From NCBI GenBank assembly GCA_914767715.1, contig OU612070.1, positions 11,613,501 through 11,677,500 of the forward strand: 64,000 nt of DNA. The letters run 5' to 3'. The notes beneath the pieces are model-generated. The model made no database searches. It was not told the origin of the DNA and was given only the letters and a program-made list of their open reading frames with translations. The DNA comes from Membranipora membranacea. Taxonomy: Eukaryota; Bryozoa; Gymnolaemata; Cheilostomatida; Membraniporidae. This document shows positions 13,001 to 24,797 of the stretch, one piece after another. The number at the start of each line of letters is the position of its first letter. Within the stretch, counting starts at the first letter, position 1. Both the position numbers and the translations under genes were made by a program.

Positions 13001-13017
13001 ACACCAGTTTTTTGTTG

Positions 13018-14541
13018 CTATGTATGAAAGCAACACCCCACCAGATATCGATGGAACTTAAATGACTGGTCCTCCATTTGAAGTGATTGAAGAAAATGTA
13101 CTGAAACAACTCAAGACAATCAACACTAGGAAAGGAGCTGGACCCGACGGACTAATCCCTAAGGTCCTTAGGATATGTGCCTACCAACTAGCCCCTATTA
13201 TTACTAAACTCTTCAATAACTCTATAGAGCAACATACAACACCTAAGCTATGGAAATCTGCTGTAATAAAACCACTACCAAAAGTCACCACACCAAAACA
13301 ACTCAAAGACGACCGCCCAATATCCATAACCAGCTGCCTATGTAAAATGTTAGAGAGACAACATAAAATATACATAACTAAACACACAGCCATGGACCGC
13401 CATCAGTTTGCCTACCGCCAGAAAATATCAACACAAGATGCTGTCTTATGCCTTACAACAACTATCACACACTTTATTGACAAAGCAGCCTCTAACTATG
13501 CAAGATGTTTATTTTTGGACTTTTCTTCTGCTTTCAACACCATCAGAGTAGAGTAAGTATCTAATTCCCCTGCTGCAACACCTCGACACCAGAGTAATAG
13601 GATGGGTAACTAGTTTCTTGAGTAACCGTGTCCAGCAAGCAATGCTCAACAATCAACTGTCTGCACCAATATTGACTCATACAGGAACTCCCCAGGGCAG
13701 TGTACTCTGTGTTACATCTACACTGTCGAATATCACAGTACTCAAATACACGATGACACTTGTGTAATTGGATTAGTTGGTAATGATTTAGACTTATGTA
13801 ATTATTTTTCTGAAATTAATAGAATCTCCAAACAATGCACTGTTTTAGATTTACTACTTAATGCTTCAAAGACAAGGGAAATGCTTTTCTCTACTCAACG
13901 TCCCAAACCTAACACTCCTAAACTGAACCTAGAAGGCACCAATATATCATTTTGTGAAAAGGTAAAATACCTTGGTGTAGACATTGATAACATACTAAGA
14001 TTCGAAGATTATGTGCATAAAATAGCTGGCAAAGCAAGTCAAAGGATGTATGTTGTTAAAAATTTTATGTGTCTGAGTTCGAAGCCATTAGCCTCCATGC
14101 TGTTCAAAGGTTTTGTAGTTTCACTCTTAATGTATTGTCTACCTGTTTTGCACACTAGCATACATGCCAAGGACAAGAAATTACTAAGAAAAGTTTTCAA
14201 CGATGCCAAGAATTTAGGGCTTGACGTAGGCGATCTCGATACCATTGTTAAACAGAGAACTAAATCCATTATCATGTGCTGTTTTTCTGATGAAGACCAC
14301 TTTGTACACAATTTTCTCGAACATTGCCCTTCTGGTCGTCTTAGACATATTAAATATCGCAGCTCATGGGGCAAAGACTGTTTTCTGAGGCAAATATGCA
14401 TCACACTTAATGAGATTCTTTTTTAAAAAAGTCCATAGATCCGTACACTGGTAGCAAGCTCTTTTTATGACAAAGTATATGCATCCATTTTCGCAACATT
14501 TAATGTTTGTGATAGCTCATAAATCAATCAATCAATCAACA
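13018..14541 (+). mobile_element. 5'-truncated CR1/L2-like LINE with degraded reverse transcriptase
   Basis: Plus-strand frames give an RT core: RKGAGPDGLIPKVL, WKSAVIKPLPK, DDRPISITSCLCKMLER, HQFAYRQKISTQDAVL, the catalytic-region FLDFSSAFNTI (about 13515-13550) and TGTPQGSVL near 13680. After frame breaks near 13555 and 13710 the thumb/C-terminal region continues at 13881-14426 (KVKYLGVDID and onward) to a stop. The YADD box is damaged (only a DDT remnant near 13753). The element ends in a (TCAA)n tail at 14523-14539, typical of CR1/L2-type LINEs. It is inactive. Confidence 0.8.
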
Positions 14542-16409
14542 TACCTTATTCCGTGCTCTTCGCATAATCCTAACACACCATCGGAAGAGTAACTCGATAC
14601 CGTTACGTATATACAGCTAACCCAAGTCAGTCATACTATTTTTTTTAGCTTATTGTCACCTAAAGTATCATCTAAAATCTGACAACAAGGTGAGGAATTA
14701 CAAAGTCTCTGCAATGCTAGCTGGATGGGAAATCAACACATAAACATGAAATGTCTGGCTACTGTAGTTTTGCTATTATTTTTTTTATTATATAATACAA
14801 CTGCACAGTGCACATGCTTCAATCACCACTTACCACCCTTTAGCTCCCATTGCAAGATGAAAATGCTTCCTTTCACTAATAAGCCAGAGGGCCGGCCTGT
14901 CCTAGGCAATAATGTGTATCACACTCACCGCTAGCAAGGGCAGTTCATTTGATTTCTCTATCTTCCTGTGGCTTTCAAACCGCTCACCCTCCGGAGAAAA
15001 CACGTAACAGGATATACCTCAGTCAGCTGCTGGTGCAATATCAACATAGATGATACTCTAGCTGACAGCTAGGTGCGTGTTCACTAGTCTATGTGTAGAT
15101 GTAAATCTACATGATAAATATTAATGTAGCCAAAAAATCAAGTAGTGTAGATTTACTAAGCAGATGAATATGTGGGAGAGAGGATTAAAAGCACAACCTC
15201 TCACCTTTGTCAATGGATGGTGAATGTGCCTCTGAATATTATGGAGCCAAGAAAACAATTGGGATTTTATTGCTTTTTTTGCTAATTATGAGCTTAGAAT
15301 TGACAGTTGATGATTGGAGCGTATAGAAAAGGAACTGCATATGATAAATTTGTACTGTAATACCATCCTGGCGTGACAATAGATGCCTGACACTCCAAAA
15401 TACACATTAAAATAATTTACTCCGCTAGGTGTTGATTGTAGTTTTCAATATTCATTTCTATAGGCTTTATTTAATTGTTGTTATATGCATCTTTCGCCTA
15501 CAGGGTACAATTTGATCAGGTGCAAGAGGTTGGATACGATGAACACTTTGAAGAAGATGTGTCATAATCATATCTCCTTGAGCCTTTGGCCAAATTAGCG
15601 CTGATCCCCTCTGTTGTTGCTCTTCAAATGCCTAAATATAGTATGAGCATTTAAAAATTAGAAACAGCTCCTTTTCAGTACTAAACACACACTTGCCCTA
15701 AGGACCAAACATAAGCGGAGGATACCATCTCAATAAGTTTGTCTTTCTCACAAGGTAGTGTTGAGGTTAGCTTGCTTTTTATTGCCCAATAGATCGAGAA
15801 ATTATTTTGTTTTAGGATAGTGGTGTCTACGTGCTAGTTTTATTATAATTGATACCCAAAGATGTCGTACATATTTATTCATATGATGGGCAAATTTGAA
15901 TAAAAGATCATGATGGAGTGTTATGAAGCAATTTTCTGTTTTATGCATATCAGTCAAACATGTGCTGGAATCAAACTTCGTCCATACTTATTGTTCTTGG
16001 GCAGACATGAGTTAATACTCAACTTTGAGTTTAAAAGTCATTCACAGTTGGAAAATATGTTTACGGCAAGGTGGTATACATACAATGACTAGCACTGAGA
16101 AAAGAAACTCTAAATCAACTAGCTAGATACATCGTTTAATTTTAGGATATCCGGAATTGCTCAGCATATTCTGTTCTGTGCACTCATCAGGAGCTACCTT
16201 AACATGTACAGAGGCGAGACAACTTCTAGTTTGCTTATATTAAGGAAAATAAGAATTCTGAAAGTTGTTTGGCTGGCAGAGCTTTTATTTCATGAGTATC
16301 ACAGCCTTGATTCATTGACAAAATCAAGTAAAGTCCTATGAATATTTGCAAACTTGAAGATCTGCATTAAGTTTCAATGACAAATATGTGTTGTTCACTA
16401 TTATAATGT
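14542..16409. other. Intergenic: nothing recognised
   Basis: About 1.9 kb lie between the LINE tail and the last exon of relic B. There are only short ORFs without family signatures. The polyadenylation region of B should lie at the right end of this interval. Confidence 0.5.
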
Positions 16410-16537
16410 TCATGATTTTGTGTTCTGATATTCGGTTTCTGCAGTTTCTCTCTCAATTGCTTCTTCTTTAGAGATAGAAGCATAAGCATCGTCATTGCTT
16501 TCTGTAAACAAAGACATTTTAAGGTTATATCTATCGT

Positions 16538-16648
16538 AAAATTGAATTCATCCTAAAGCTGGAACACACTTTAGTATAGGGCTATCATTAAAATAGAACT
16601 GATAGCAACGTACTAAAGTGTGTTCCAGCTTTAGGATGAATTCAATTT
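16538..16648. repeat. Perfect 38-bp inverted repeat (hairpin)
   Basis: Arms 16538-16575 and 16611-16648 are exact reverse complements (AAATTGAATTCATCCTAAAG... on the left), separated by a 35-base loop. It sits in the last intron of relic B and directly abuts the LINE fragment at 16650. It may be a small MITE or foldback product. Confidence 0.9.
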
Positions 16649-16649
16649 A

Positions 16650-17125
16650 ACGAAGTTGAAGGTGTTTATCTATAAGACAGTGATACGCCCGGTGTTATTG
16701 TATGGAGCTGAGTCATGACCATTGACAGATTATTTTGCTGAAAGATTCAGTGTATGTGAAATGGGAATGCTGCGGTACTGCCTTGGAATAAGTCTTAAGG
16801 AGCACAAAACCAACAAAAAAATAATTCAAGAAGCGAGTGCCATGAGTGTGTTAGACCTGATGAGAAGAAGAAGCTTGCAGTGGTTTGGACATGTGTGCGG
16901 AAGAGAGGAAGATGATAACAAGAAGAGTACATGAGCTAGGAGTCGCAGGAAGGAGAACTCAGGGACGCCCAAAGCATAGATGGAAGGACACGATCGGAAA
17001 GGATATCCAATCCTGTTCCCTCAGTGAAGAGGATGCTCAGGACAGGATTAGATGGAGAAGTTCAATAGAGCTAAGCGTCCGACAGGCACCTGCTACCCAA
17101 ACAGGACAGAGCGGAAATAGGTGAG
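16650..17125 (+). mobile_element. LINE ORF2 C-terminal fragment
   Basis: Plus-strand frames give the C-terminal pattern common to LINE ORF2 proteins: YKTVIRPVLLYGAES, MGMLRYCLGISLKEHKTN, RRRSLQWFGHVCGREEDD. After one frame shift near 16915 comes GRRTQGRPKHRWKDTIGKDI and DRIRWRSSIE. It is 5'-truncated and frameshifted, so inactive. It lies inside the last intron of relic B. Confidence 0.75.
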
Positions 17126-18082
17126 GATAGATGAGGAGTAGAATAGAACTAATTAAGTTGTTTATAGAAAATTTGATTAAGGAAGTGTCAATGACGGACT
17201 AAAATTTCATCATATCATAACCCGTTGGAATACTGAATACATGAACAAAGACTTGATTCGACAGCGTTGTGAGGAAACGAGGTAGAAAGCGCTGTTTTTG
17301 CTAATTCTAATGGCAGTCAGGATGATTGCCAGAAATGTCAAGATAAGCAAAATGTATTATTTTGGATGAAGATTATCATAATAATATTATTTTGGATTGA
17401 TGTGTGTATAACACATGTGAAGTGACTTTTGACATCACGTCATATAATGAAAGAATTTTGTAGATTGGTGAAAATTTGTGAGATTTCAATATATGATCTG
17501 GAACCGATCATAGGCTTTTGGCCAAAATTATTTAATATTTTCCTTTAGAGTACTCTTACTATGATAAAAATTTATCACCATTGACCATTTAGACAGGTTT
17601 TTTTGTATTTTAGCCTACTGTAAAAACTGGTATCCAAAAGACCATTATTGTGGACCTGCAAAAACTGTTTTGAAATTTATCACATACAAAGACACTTTTA
17701 TTAACCATGACACCCAGGAAACGCCAACATAATTTTTCATTCCATATTCCTCTTTCCTTAAATTGTTGCAAAAGAATGCCCAAAGGTGCCTCAAAAAGGC
17801 CCTATAAAAGCCGCGTTTAGGCATTCTTCTGTAAAGTTGTGAAAGGGGTTAACTAAGTATAAAGTATTGAAGGAAGAAAAAATAGGGGTTAACTACACCA
17901 GTTTTTGGAAAACGACACATGTCAGAAAAGTTGATATGGAATCCACCTCAACAATGGAACAAGGGCTACCCTCTTAATGGCTTTCATTATGTCTTTCATG
18001 CAGCAAAAAACTGATGATCGACCCTGTGTTAAGAGGATGTATCACATAAAAAGTTTGTACTAACTTGAATTATCACTCATAC
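17126..18082. other. Relic B intron remainder: nothing recognised
   Basis: AT-rich sequence between the LINE fragment and the B tail exon, with no ORF or repeat I can support. Confidence 0.5.
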
Positions 18083-18972
18083 AGTTGGTTGGTAGTGATA
18101 GTAATCATCTCCCGTAGCCACTCATCTTGATTGGTTATAGCTCTTGGGTGCTCGTAATCTTCACTTTTACTTTGTTTGCCCATTTTATATTTCAGTCTCC
18201 TGTCATCAAACGAATAATATCTACCAGTGGCAATACAGACCTGCTGATGGATTAAACACAAAATCGTTTGCCCACACCGACAGTAAAAAGGTGATTCGGA
18301 GTAAATTCACATGAGACATTTCAGTTGTAAATTGCAGGCATTTGAAATCACAAATGTTGTTACAAAAGCATTGATAATAGGCAAATGTGTCGTCCAAGTT
18401 ATGTGAGGAATTGTGGTGAAGAATCACCACTGTACTCATCCAGGAAGACTACCAAATACAGGGATCAAGCTCGATTTTCTACATGGGACTTAATATAATG
18501 CTCGCCTTCCTATGATAACTGTAATTCTAGCGGTCATAATGGGGTGATATAATTAAATTTTGTCAAATCAATAATTATATATATCCACTTACCTCAAGAT
18601 TAGGGTGGCTGACACAATTATCGCAACAGTAACAATCACAGCCCCGGCAGCGGTCACTCCAGGAAATATTTTGTAGACTGCTGATATATCTGTGGGTGTA
18701 TTAGATATTGGAGTTGCAGCAACTGACATTGTCCTGCTTATATCCACACTTGATTCCGCGATCAGCATGAGTTTCTCAAAATTATCCTGGAACAATGGAA
18801 AAGTTGCAACATTAACCTCTTACGAACGGCTGCATTTTACATCTAATATAATCATAGCGGTGACATTACGAAATATTCTTAAACGGCCACTGTTCATTGT
18901 GTTTGACCATCAGCGGTAAAAGGACATGAGAATTCTGTACATCAGGTCCAGTACGCTGCCAGACCTAGAAAA

Positions 18973-19085
18973 AATTTTGATCCAGTTTGCCTGCATTTGG
19001 AGTTGCTCCCTTACGCTGGTCACGCTGCCTGCGCATGACAAGTGGAAGGGGAGCAACTCCGAATTTAGGCAAATGGACCATACTT
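18973..19085. repeat. Imperfect foldback (about 35-bp arms)
   Basis: TTTGCCTGCATTTGGAGTTG near 18988 is mirrored by CAACTCCGAATTTAGGCAAA near 19051-19070, with flanking bases also pairing. It lies in relic B between the juxtamembrane and membrane exons, and is probably a small MITE remnant. Confidence 0.6.
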
Positions 19086-20764
19086 GATCTTCCAGATCCC
19101 ACATGGCTAACCGAGGTGGTTTTTTGGCAATACTGAGGAAAAAATGGCCTATGATTTACTTTATCGCAAACAATATTTCCATAGCCAATGTAACAGTGTA
19201 CCATGCACCTTCTTCCAGTGCCTGATTGAAATAGCCATCATACATTCTCCCATCTCCAACATTGAACAACCTCGAGTTGTTCGTAACATTGCTCTCAGGC
19301 AGCTTTGCAGCAAAATAACAGTCAGATTTAGCTGTCGGGATTTTTCTACACTGAGTATAATTCACTATTTGGCTAGCTTCTTTGTCTTTCTGTAGAACAA
19401 TGACTACATAATTCTTACAACAAGGAGCAGAAACTTAAATTTCAGGCTGGTATCGTACAGTATCATTATGATGAAGAAAGGTCAATGTTCAATAATATGT
19501 TGCACTTCCTAGCTCAAGAACTTACAATAGGATTTGGTCATCCCTTCCACTTCTCAGCCACCTAAACAATCACAGCAAACATGGGAATTGTGAGAATCTT
19601 TTGATCAGCATGAAAACTTACATTGAGACTATATTTTTTGGTCTATCAAATTTTGGAAGATATATGGGGGAGGATATAGAGGAAAACCGATTTTGAAGTT
19701 GACTCCGCCGAAGATATCAACGTCCCTGCCAACAAGGTTTGAAATAAGGAAAATTTACTTGCTTGTATGATTCAAACAACATATAGGATATTAAATCTCA
19801 CTATAAAGCTAATGTTGCTGAAGAAAGACACATCAAACCTAAGGTAATTTTAATAAATACTTCTTCAGTGCTAAGGTGTTTTGGGAGAACTGCCAATGAG
19901 GAGAAAGAGGAAGAATTGACCTCGTATAACCTTGATGTCATTCGAATGATAAATTCATAGAGGCTGACTGTCACATTACATAACAGTATAATAGATTAAC
20001 TCTTCTACATTTTACCTTGCAAATCAATGTATTCTTGTTAATGAGTTGATCTATGACTGTAACCGGCACCATTTTGCGCCCTTGCAGAACATTTGACCTT
20101 GAAACACGGTCTAAGGTCGCACACCCAAACATCAGTTGAGCTGGCAGGAATTGATTTGTTCACAATCGGGTCACACTCAAGCTGTTATAAAAACAGTGAT
20201 GGTAAACATATATCATTTTTAGCACTTGTCTCTCATTGATGATTGAAACAAGAATTTGGTATGGGTTTAGGAGAATGCACTTAAAGTCCACCAAACAAAA
20301 TCATCCTAGTGACAATATAGCTTTAATTCTAAGATCTTGCAAGACAAACTAATATTTATGTGATGTCCATGCAAACGAGATCATGCAAAATTGCAATTTT
20401 AATATGAATATTATGTTAAAAAAGCTTTCACTGAGGTACCTGATATGAGGTTATTTCCTCATTTGAACGAGATGGTGGCTGTAGTTTCAACTTGACACAC
20501 GACGAATTTGTCTTTAGAATACTTATTACTGGGCCATCAGCTGGTTCTTCAAAACAAAAAATGTTGACTGCGATTCATCATCAGGAGTTAGTGAGAAACA
20601 AATTTGAAAGCGAATATAAACCTTGTTTACAAAGTTTAATCATACTTGGGGGACTGAGAACTTTTTTTTTTCGATTTTACACAAACTGACCTATCTGAAG
20701 TGAAAGTGATGTTGTTCTGCTGTAGGAGGTTTAAATATATAACTCCATATAATTTTCACATGCA

Positions 20765-20995
20765 TATATATAATATATATGTGTGTGTGCATGTGAAATG
20801 TGTATCATGCATCTTTGAGATTGTAGGATGGCAATGAGTCAGCACTCTTACTTTCACTGCCATTCGATTGGTGTTACAGACTTCTTGCAAGAGCATTATT
20901 ATGTTTGATTGTTTTAGCTCTGGCACCAAGTCTGTTATGTATAGCGTATATATATATATATATATACTATATGATAGTATCTATATATATATATT
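20765..20995. repeat. TA-rich microsatellites
   Basis: Runs of alternating TA with a short TG run (20765-20795) and two TA blocks at 20948-20966 and 20979-20995 lie in the relic B intron next to the remaining F-lectin exon. Confidence 0.85.
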
Positions 20996-21744
20996 TGTTC
21001 AATGTGTTTACTCAAGAGGTCTTTGGTAAACTTGAACTTCAGATAATTATCTTCTCTTGTCCGTCATTTCTGACAGCAACAGATTTTGCTTGCTTAGGAA
21101 ACCTAGATGAACTACACATACGAACCCAAATCCCTCATCAAAGCTTGCCGTCTCCTCCCAAAGACTTCTGTCAGTAAAGTCAGTGTGGGTTCCATCCTCA
21201 GATGATAAACACTTATCAGCTATTCCTAAGTATATCTTTATTTCCTCTGACCGCTCATCTGAGAGAAGAACAATGTTTTGATTTTAGCTTAAATTATCAA
21301 GTTTGGATATTATTGCACAAGTTTTCAGATTTACCAATTTTAAAATCTCAACCAGATTTGGCCATTCAATAGCTTGCCCACAAATGGTAGAGGTTAGCCA
21401 AATAAATAGATGGGTCAGCATCCTATCGCTGATTGCCAAACTCAAGAATGTTAAAACAAGATCCGGCACAAGTCACTGCATGATAAATACATCAAACAGG
21501 TATAACTTAGGAAGCCATGACGGTTGTATAAGGCGTTTGTATAGGGTTTAATGCTTAAAATGATGGTAATTGCATAAATTGAGAAAATTGTAACAGTTGT
21601 TTTGTTGACTTTGATATGAATTAAAAGGTTTTAGACATTCCAAGCTCAGCATGCAGCTGATTATTGATAGCAAACAAGAATCAACATTATATTTATGGAG
21701 AGTGGATATATTCGGCTATATAATACATTGGGACAATCTTCCAT

Positions 21745-24397
21745 AGGCCTACACAACTAATAAAGGATTTTACAAGAATTGCAGAAAATTCTGAGTCTAT
21801 CATTGATCACATATACACCAACCAACCAGCCAATGTTCCTTCTAGCTTGGTTCTGAAATACTCTTTAAGTGATCATTTTTTGGTTATGGCAATACGAAAA
21901 AAGGGTGTTGTAAAATCAGAGAAAGGAATTAAATAAAATACAACGATTATAGCAAATTTACCGATGAAAATATACACCAATATTTCAGCAATGTTGACTG
22001 GCACCAATCTCTATGTTACAGCAACATTAACCATGACATAGAGAATTTCAATGAAACTTTCTTGAATTTAACATCAAAACTTATAATACGGAGGACTCGC
22101 TATGTCAAATCTGAGGTCCTTCCTATGTGGATTGATGATGAAGTGTGTGATCATATGACACTAAGAGACCAGTATAAATCCGAAAAGTTTTGGGATTTTT
22201 ATAAAACTGAAAGAAACTTAGTCACTAACATGATAAAAAGAAAAAAGAAAAAGTATATGACAAAACTGGTTGAAAATTCCAAAGGCCATAATACCAAATC
22301 ATTGTGGAATGCGCTAAATATCAGAAACAAAACTAAAACTTACATTGACAAGGCTGCTGATATTTCTAGCAGTAATTTGAACGAGCATTTTACATCTATC
22401 GCTGCGAAGCTATCAGAAGATTTTCCTTTGATTTCTGATTTTTCTAGTACTTTACCATATTACTGTTATAGTTGGGAATTACAAGTTATGGATACTTGGG
22501 ATAGTCTACCTATGACAGCCATTATTCAACATACTGGCTCATCTTTTATTTATACAAGACCATACCTAGTTCCTTCATTTCTTAACCAACTAGCAAATTA
22601 TCCTACTTGCTTTATAGCTTACAAGCAAAGCCTAGATAATACATACTACCAGCTGTGCTGAACTTTGAGTTACAGTATTGTTGTTTTAAATGCTAACTAT
22701 TAATCTAAGGAATGGTTGGTGGATATTTTAATACCATTAATTGACACTGAAAAACTGGCACCCCAACAACAAGCTAGACAACGAGCTCTCAATTTGGAAA
22801 GCATACATCCTAATTACCAAATATGCTTTCCCCATAAACACTAGCTTAGTATGATCAATCATCAACGTGAACTGTCTTTCGATATGTGTCTGCCACATCA
22901 TTGGATGGTTATAATCTAGCCTGCCGCCTACGGTGTTAGCAGCACCCCTTTTTCGTATAGTGTCTAACCCAGATATTGAGTATTGACAGAATGAGAAGTC
23001 TAGCAGTTACCAAAGGCTATATACTGCTAGTCATGTGACTTACTCTTCCTGGGACCTATGATGCAGTAATCTCTCTCTTTTCTGCTGATGACACCGTACT
23101 GATCACACGGATCATAGAGGAGAGCTATAGCTATATAGATACATACAGACGTCATACACTTCTACAAAAATAAACCGGTTAGTTATTAACATACAGTTGT
23201 ATAATTGAACGTGTTCAATAACCCCCACTTTTGAACATAGCATTACCACCACAAAGGTTTGAAACAATTTCCAAAATTGACAATAGTCTCGTTGCATAAG
23301 CTTTTAAAATCAATACCCAAAGGCAAAAGCTCTGGTCCTGACCAGATCTCAGTCCGGATGTTAAACAAAACATTTCCCTACGTAGGTCCAGTGCTCACAA
23401 ATATTTTCAATAGAATTTTAGATGAAGGAGTATTTCCAAAAGTCTACCCCTATTATTAAGTCAGGGTCAAAAGGTGACCCAGGAAATTATAGACCTATAT
23501 CAGTTTTACCCGTTCTTTATAAGACATTTGAAAAACATTTGAATATTAATATTCAGATGTTCATAAATGAAAACCATCTAATATCTTCATCGCAGTCCGG
23601 TTTTCGCTCTGCACATTCATGCAGCGACGCCGTTCACAAAATTATTTTTGACTATTCTTCTGAAAAACTCAAACAAAGGAAGAGTATTTTTCTGTCTTTG
23701 ATTTCTGCAAGGCATTTGATTGTGTTGATCACCAAATATTAAAAAATAAACTACAGAACTTTAATTTTGAGAACAAGGCATTTTTGTTGTTATGATCATT
23801 TCTACAGGACAGGTCTCAGTATGTTCATTATAATGGTGCAGTGTCATCAAATTTGGGTTCCGCAAGGTTCAATACTGGCACCAACCATTCCAGATTTATA
23901 TAAATGACCTACTAAATCTATCTCTCTCCTCAGAAATCTTATGCATATGCTGATGACACTGTTTTGTAGCAAGCCATTCTGTTCCCTCTACTTTAGTTCA
24001 AATATGTAATCAAGATTTGGTTTCAATCAACAAGTGGTGTAAAAATAACCGCATGACAATCAATTATAAAAAATCACACTTTCTTTTGGGGAGGATTCAT
24101 CATTAAATTTAAATATTGACAATAACCAGATATTTCAAAGGCATGAAACTGAACTTCTTGGCTTTAAGATATCTGACTCATTTTCATTGAATGCTCATTG
24201 TGAGACTGTTTTGGATAAGGTGTCAAAAAATACAAACTTACTTAAGCTATGCAGACCCTACTTTACCTAGCATTCTGCTAAACAGTTTTATTTTCAATTC
24301 ATTCACTGTTATCTCATTTATGGTATCCATATATATTACAACTTATGTGCATCAAATATCACAAACTCAATTTTCACTTAGCAAAAAAGAGCCTTGA
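21745..24397 (+). mobile_element. CR1/L2-like LINE, 5' part, interrupted by the Harbinger element
   Basis: From about 21757 the plus strand gives the end of the endonuclease (FTRIAENSESIIDHIYTNQP, SLSDHFLVMAIRK). The linker follows (MWIDDEVCDHMTLRDQYK..., 22120-22430), then RT (LLKSIPKGKSSGPDQIS near 23300, GDPGNYRPISVLPVLYK near 23480, SSSQSGFRSAHSCSDAV near 23590, AYADDT near 23945). Several frame breaks make it inactive. It stops at 24397 exactly where the Harbinger element begins and resumes at 31590. The stretch 22455-23250 looks like a further insertion. Confidence 0.8.
22455..23250. mobile_element. Probable insertion inside the LINE linker
   Basis: LINE similarity stops after SDFSSTLP (about 22455) and resumes at KQFPKLTIVSLHKL (about 23260), where related elements have only a few residues. 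The intervening 0.8 kb contains a FSADDTVLIT-like stretch near 23077-23106, suggesting another RT fragment. Edges are approximate. Confidence 0.45.
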
Positions 24398-24721
24398 AGC
24401 TGCGTTTACAAGTCCGACAAATCGGCTAATAATAACAACTCCGACACAGATTGTGAATCTGCTGTATAATCGTTGTCTGTGAACATGTCAACGATATGCT
24501 ATTTACACACTGTTCATGCCTAACCGATTTCAGCCAAAACTTCCAACTCAACTTGTCTCTGATTGGCAAGTGAGACAACTTGATGGTTTAGTCAGTAGTA
24601 ATATTAGCTAGTTAGCAATTCATAGCTGGAGAGTGGAGACTGGAGACTCCTTCACTAGTCTCCCTAGTTGAAAGGCTACTGTTGTGCCCCTGCAGACTGA
24701 GACTGAGAGTGACAGAGAGTC

Positions 24722-24759
24722 ATGTATAATGATTCATCATCTGATGAAGATGTTATAAT

Positions 24760-24797
<38 letters not shown>

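Larger units (their letters stand above)
16410..21258 (-). pseudogene. Relic B: internally deleted, broken member of the lectin/FN3 receptor family
   Basis: Recognisable exons, by comparison with A and C: 21258-21016 (second half of F-lectin 3), 20546-20440 and 20181-20016 (last FN3), about 19700-19628 and 19440-19192 (juxtamembrane domain), 18786-18593 (membrane helix, 194 bases as in C), 18262-18083 (tail) and 16501-16410 (last exon ending YQNTKS and stop). FN3 domains 1-6 are absent. Breaks seen: the F-lectin exon loses frame and its donor reads TT in place of GT; the FN3 exon has an in-frame TAA at 20040-20038; the juxtamembrane exon loses its donor (GCGATAAAG where C has CAG-GTAACA); the tail exon is 26 bases shorter than in C, so the last exon is out of frame. 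I infer a non-coding relic. Confidence 0.8.
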
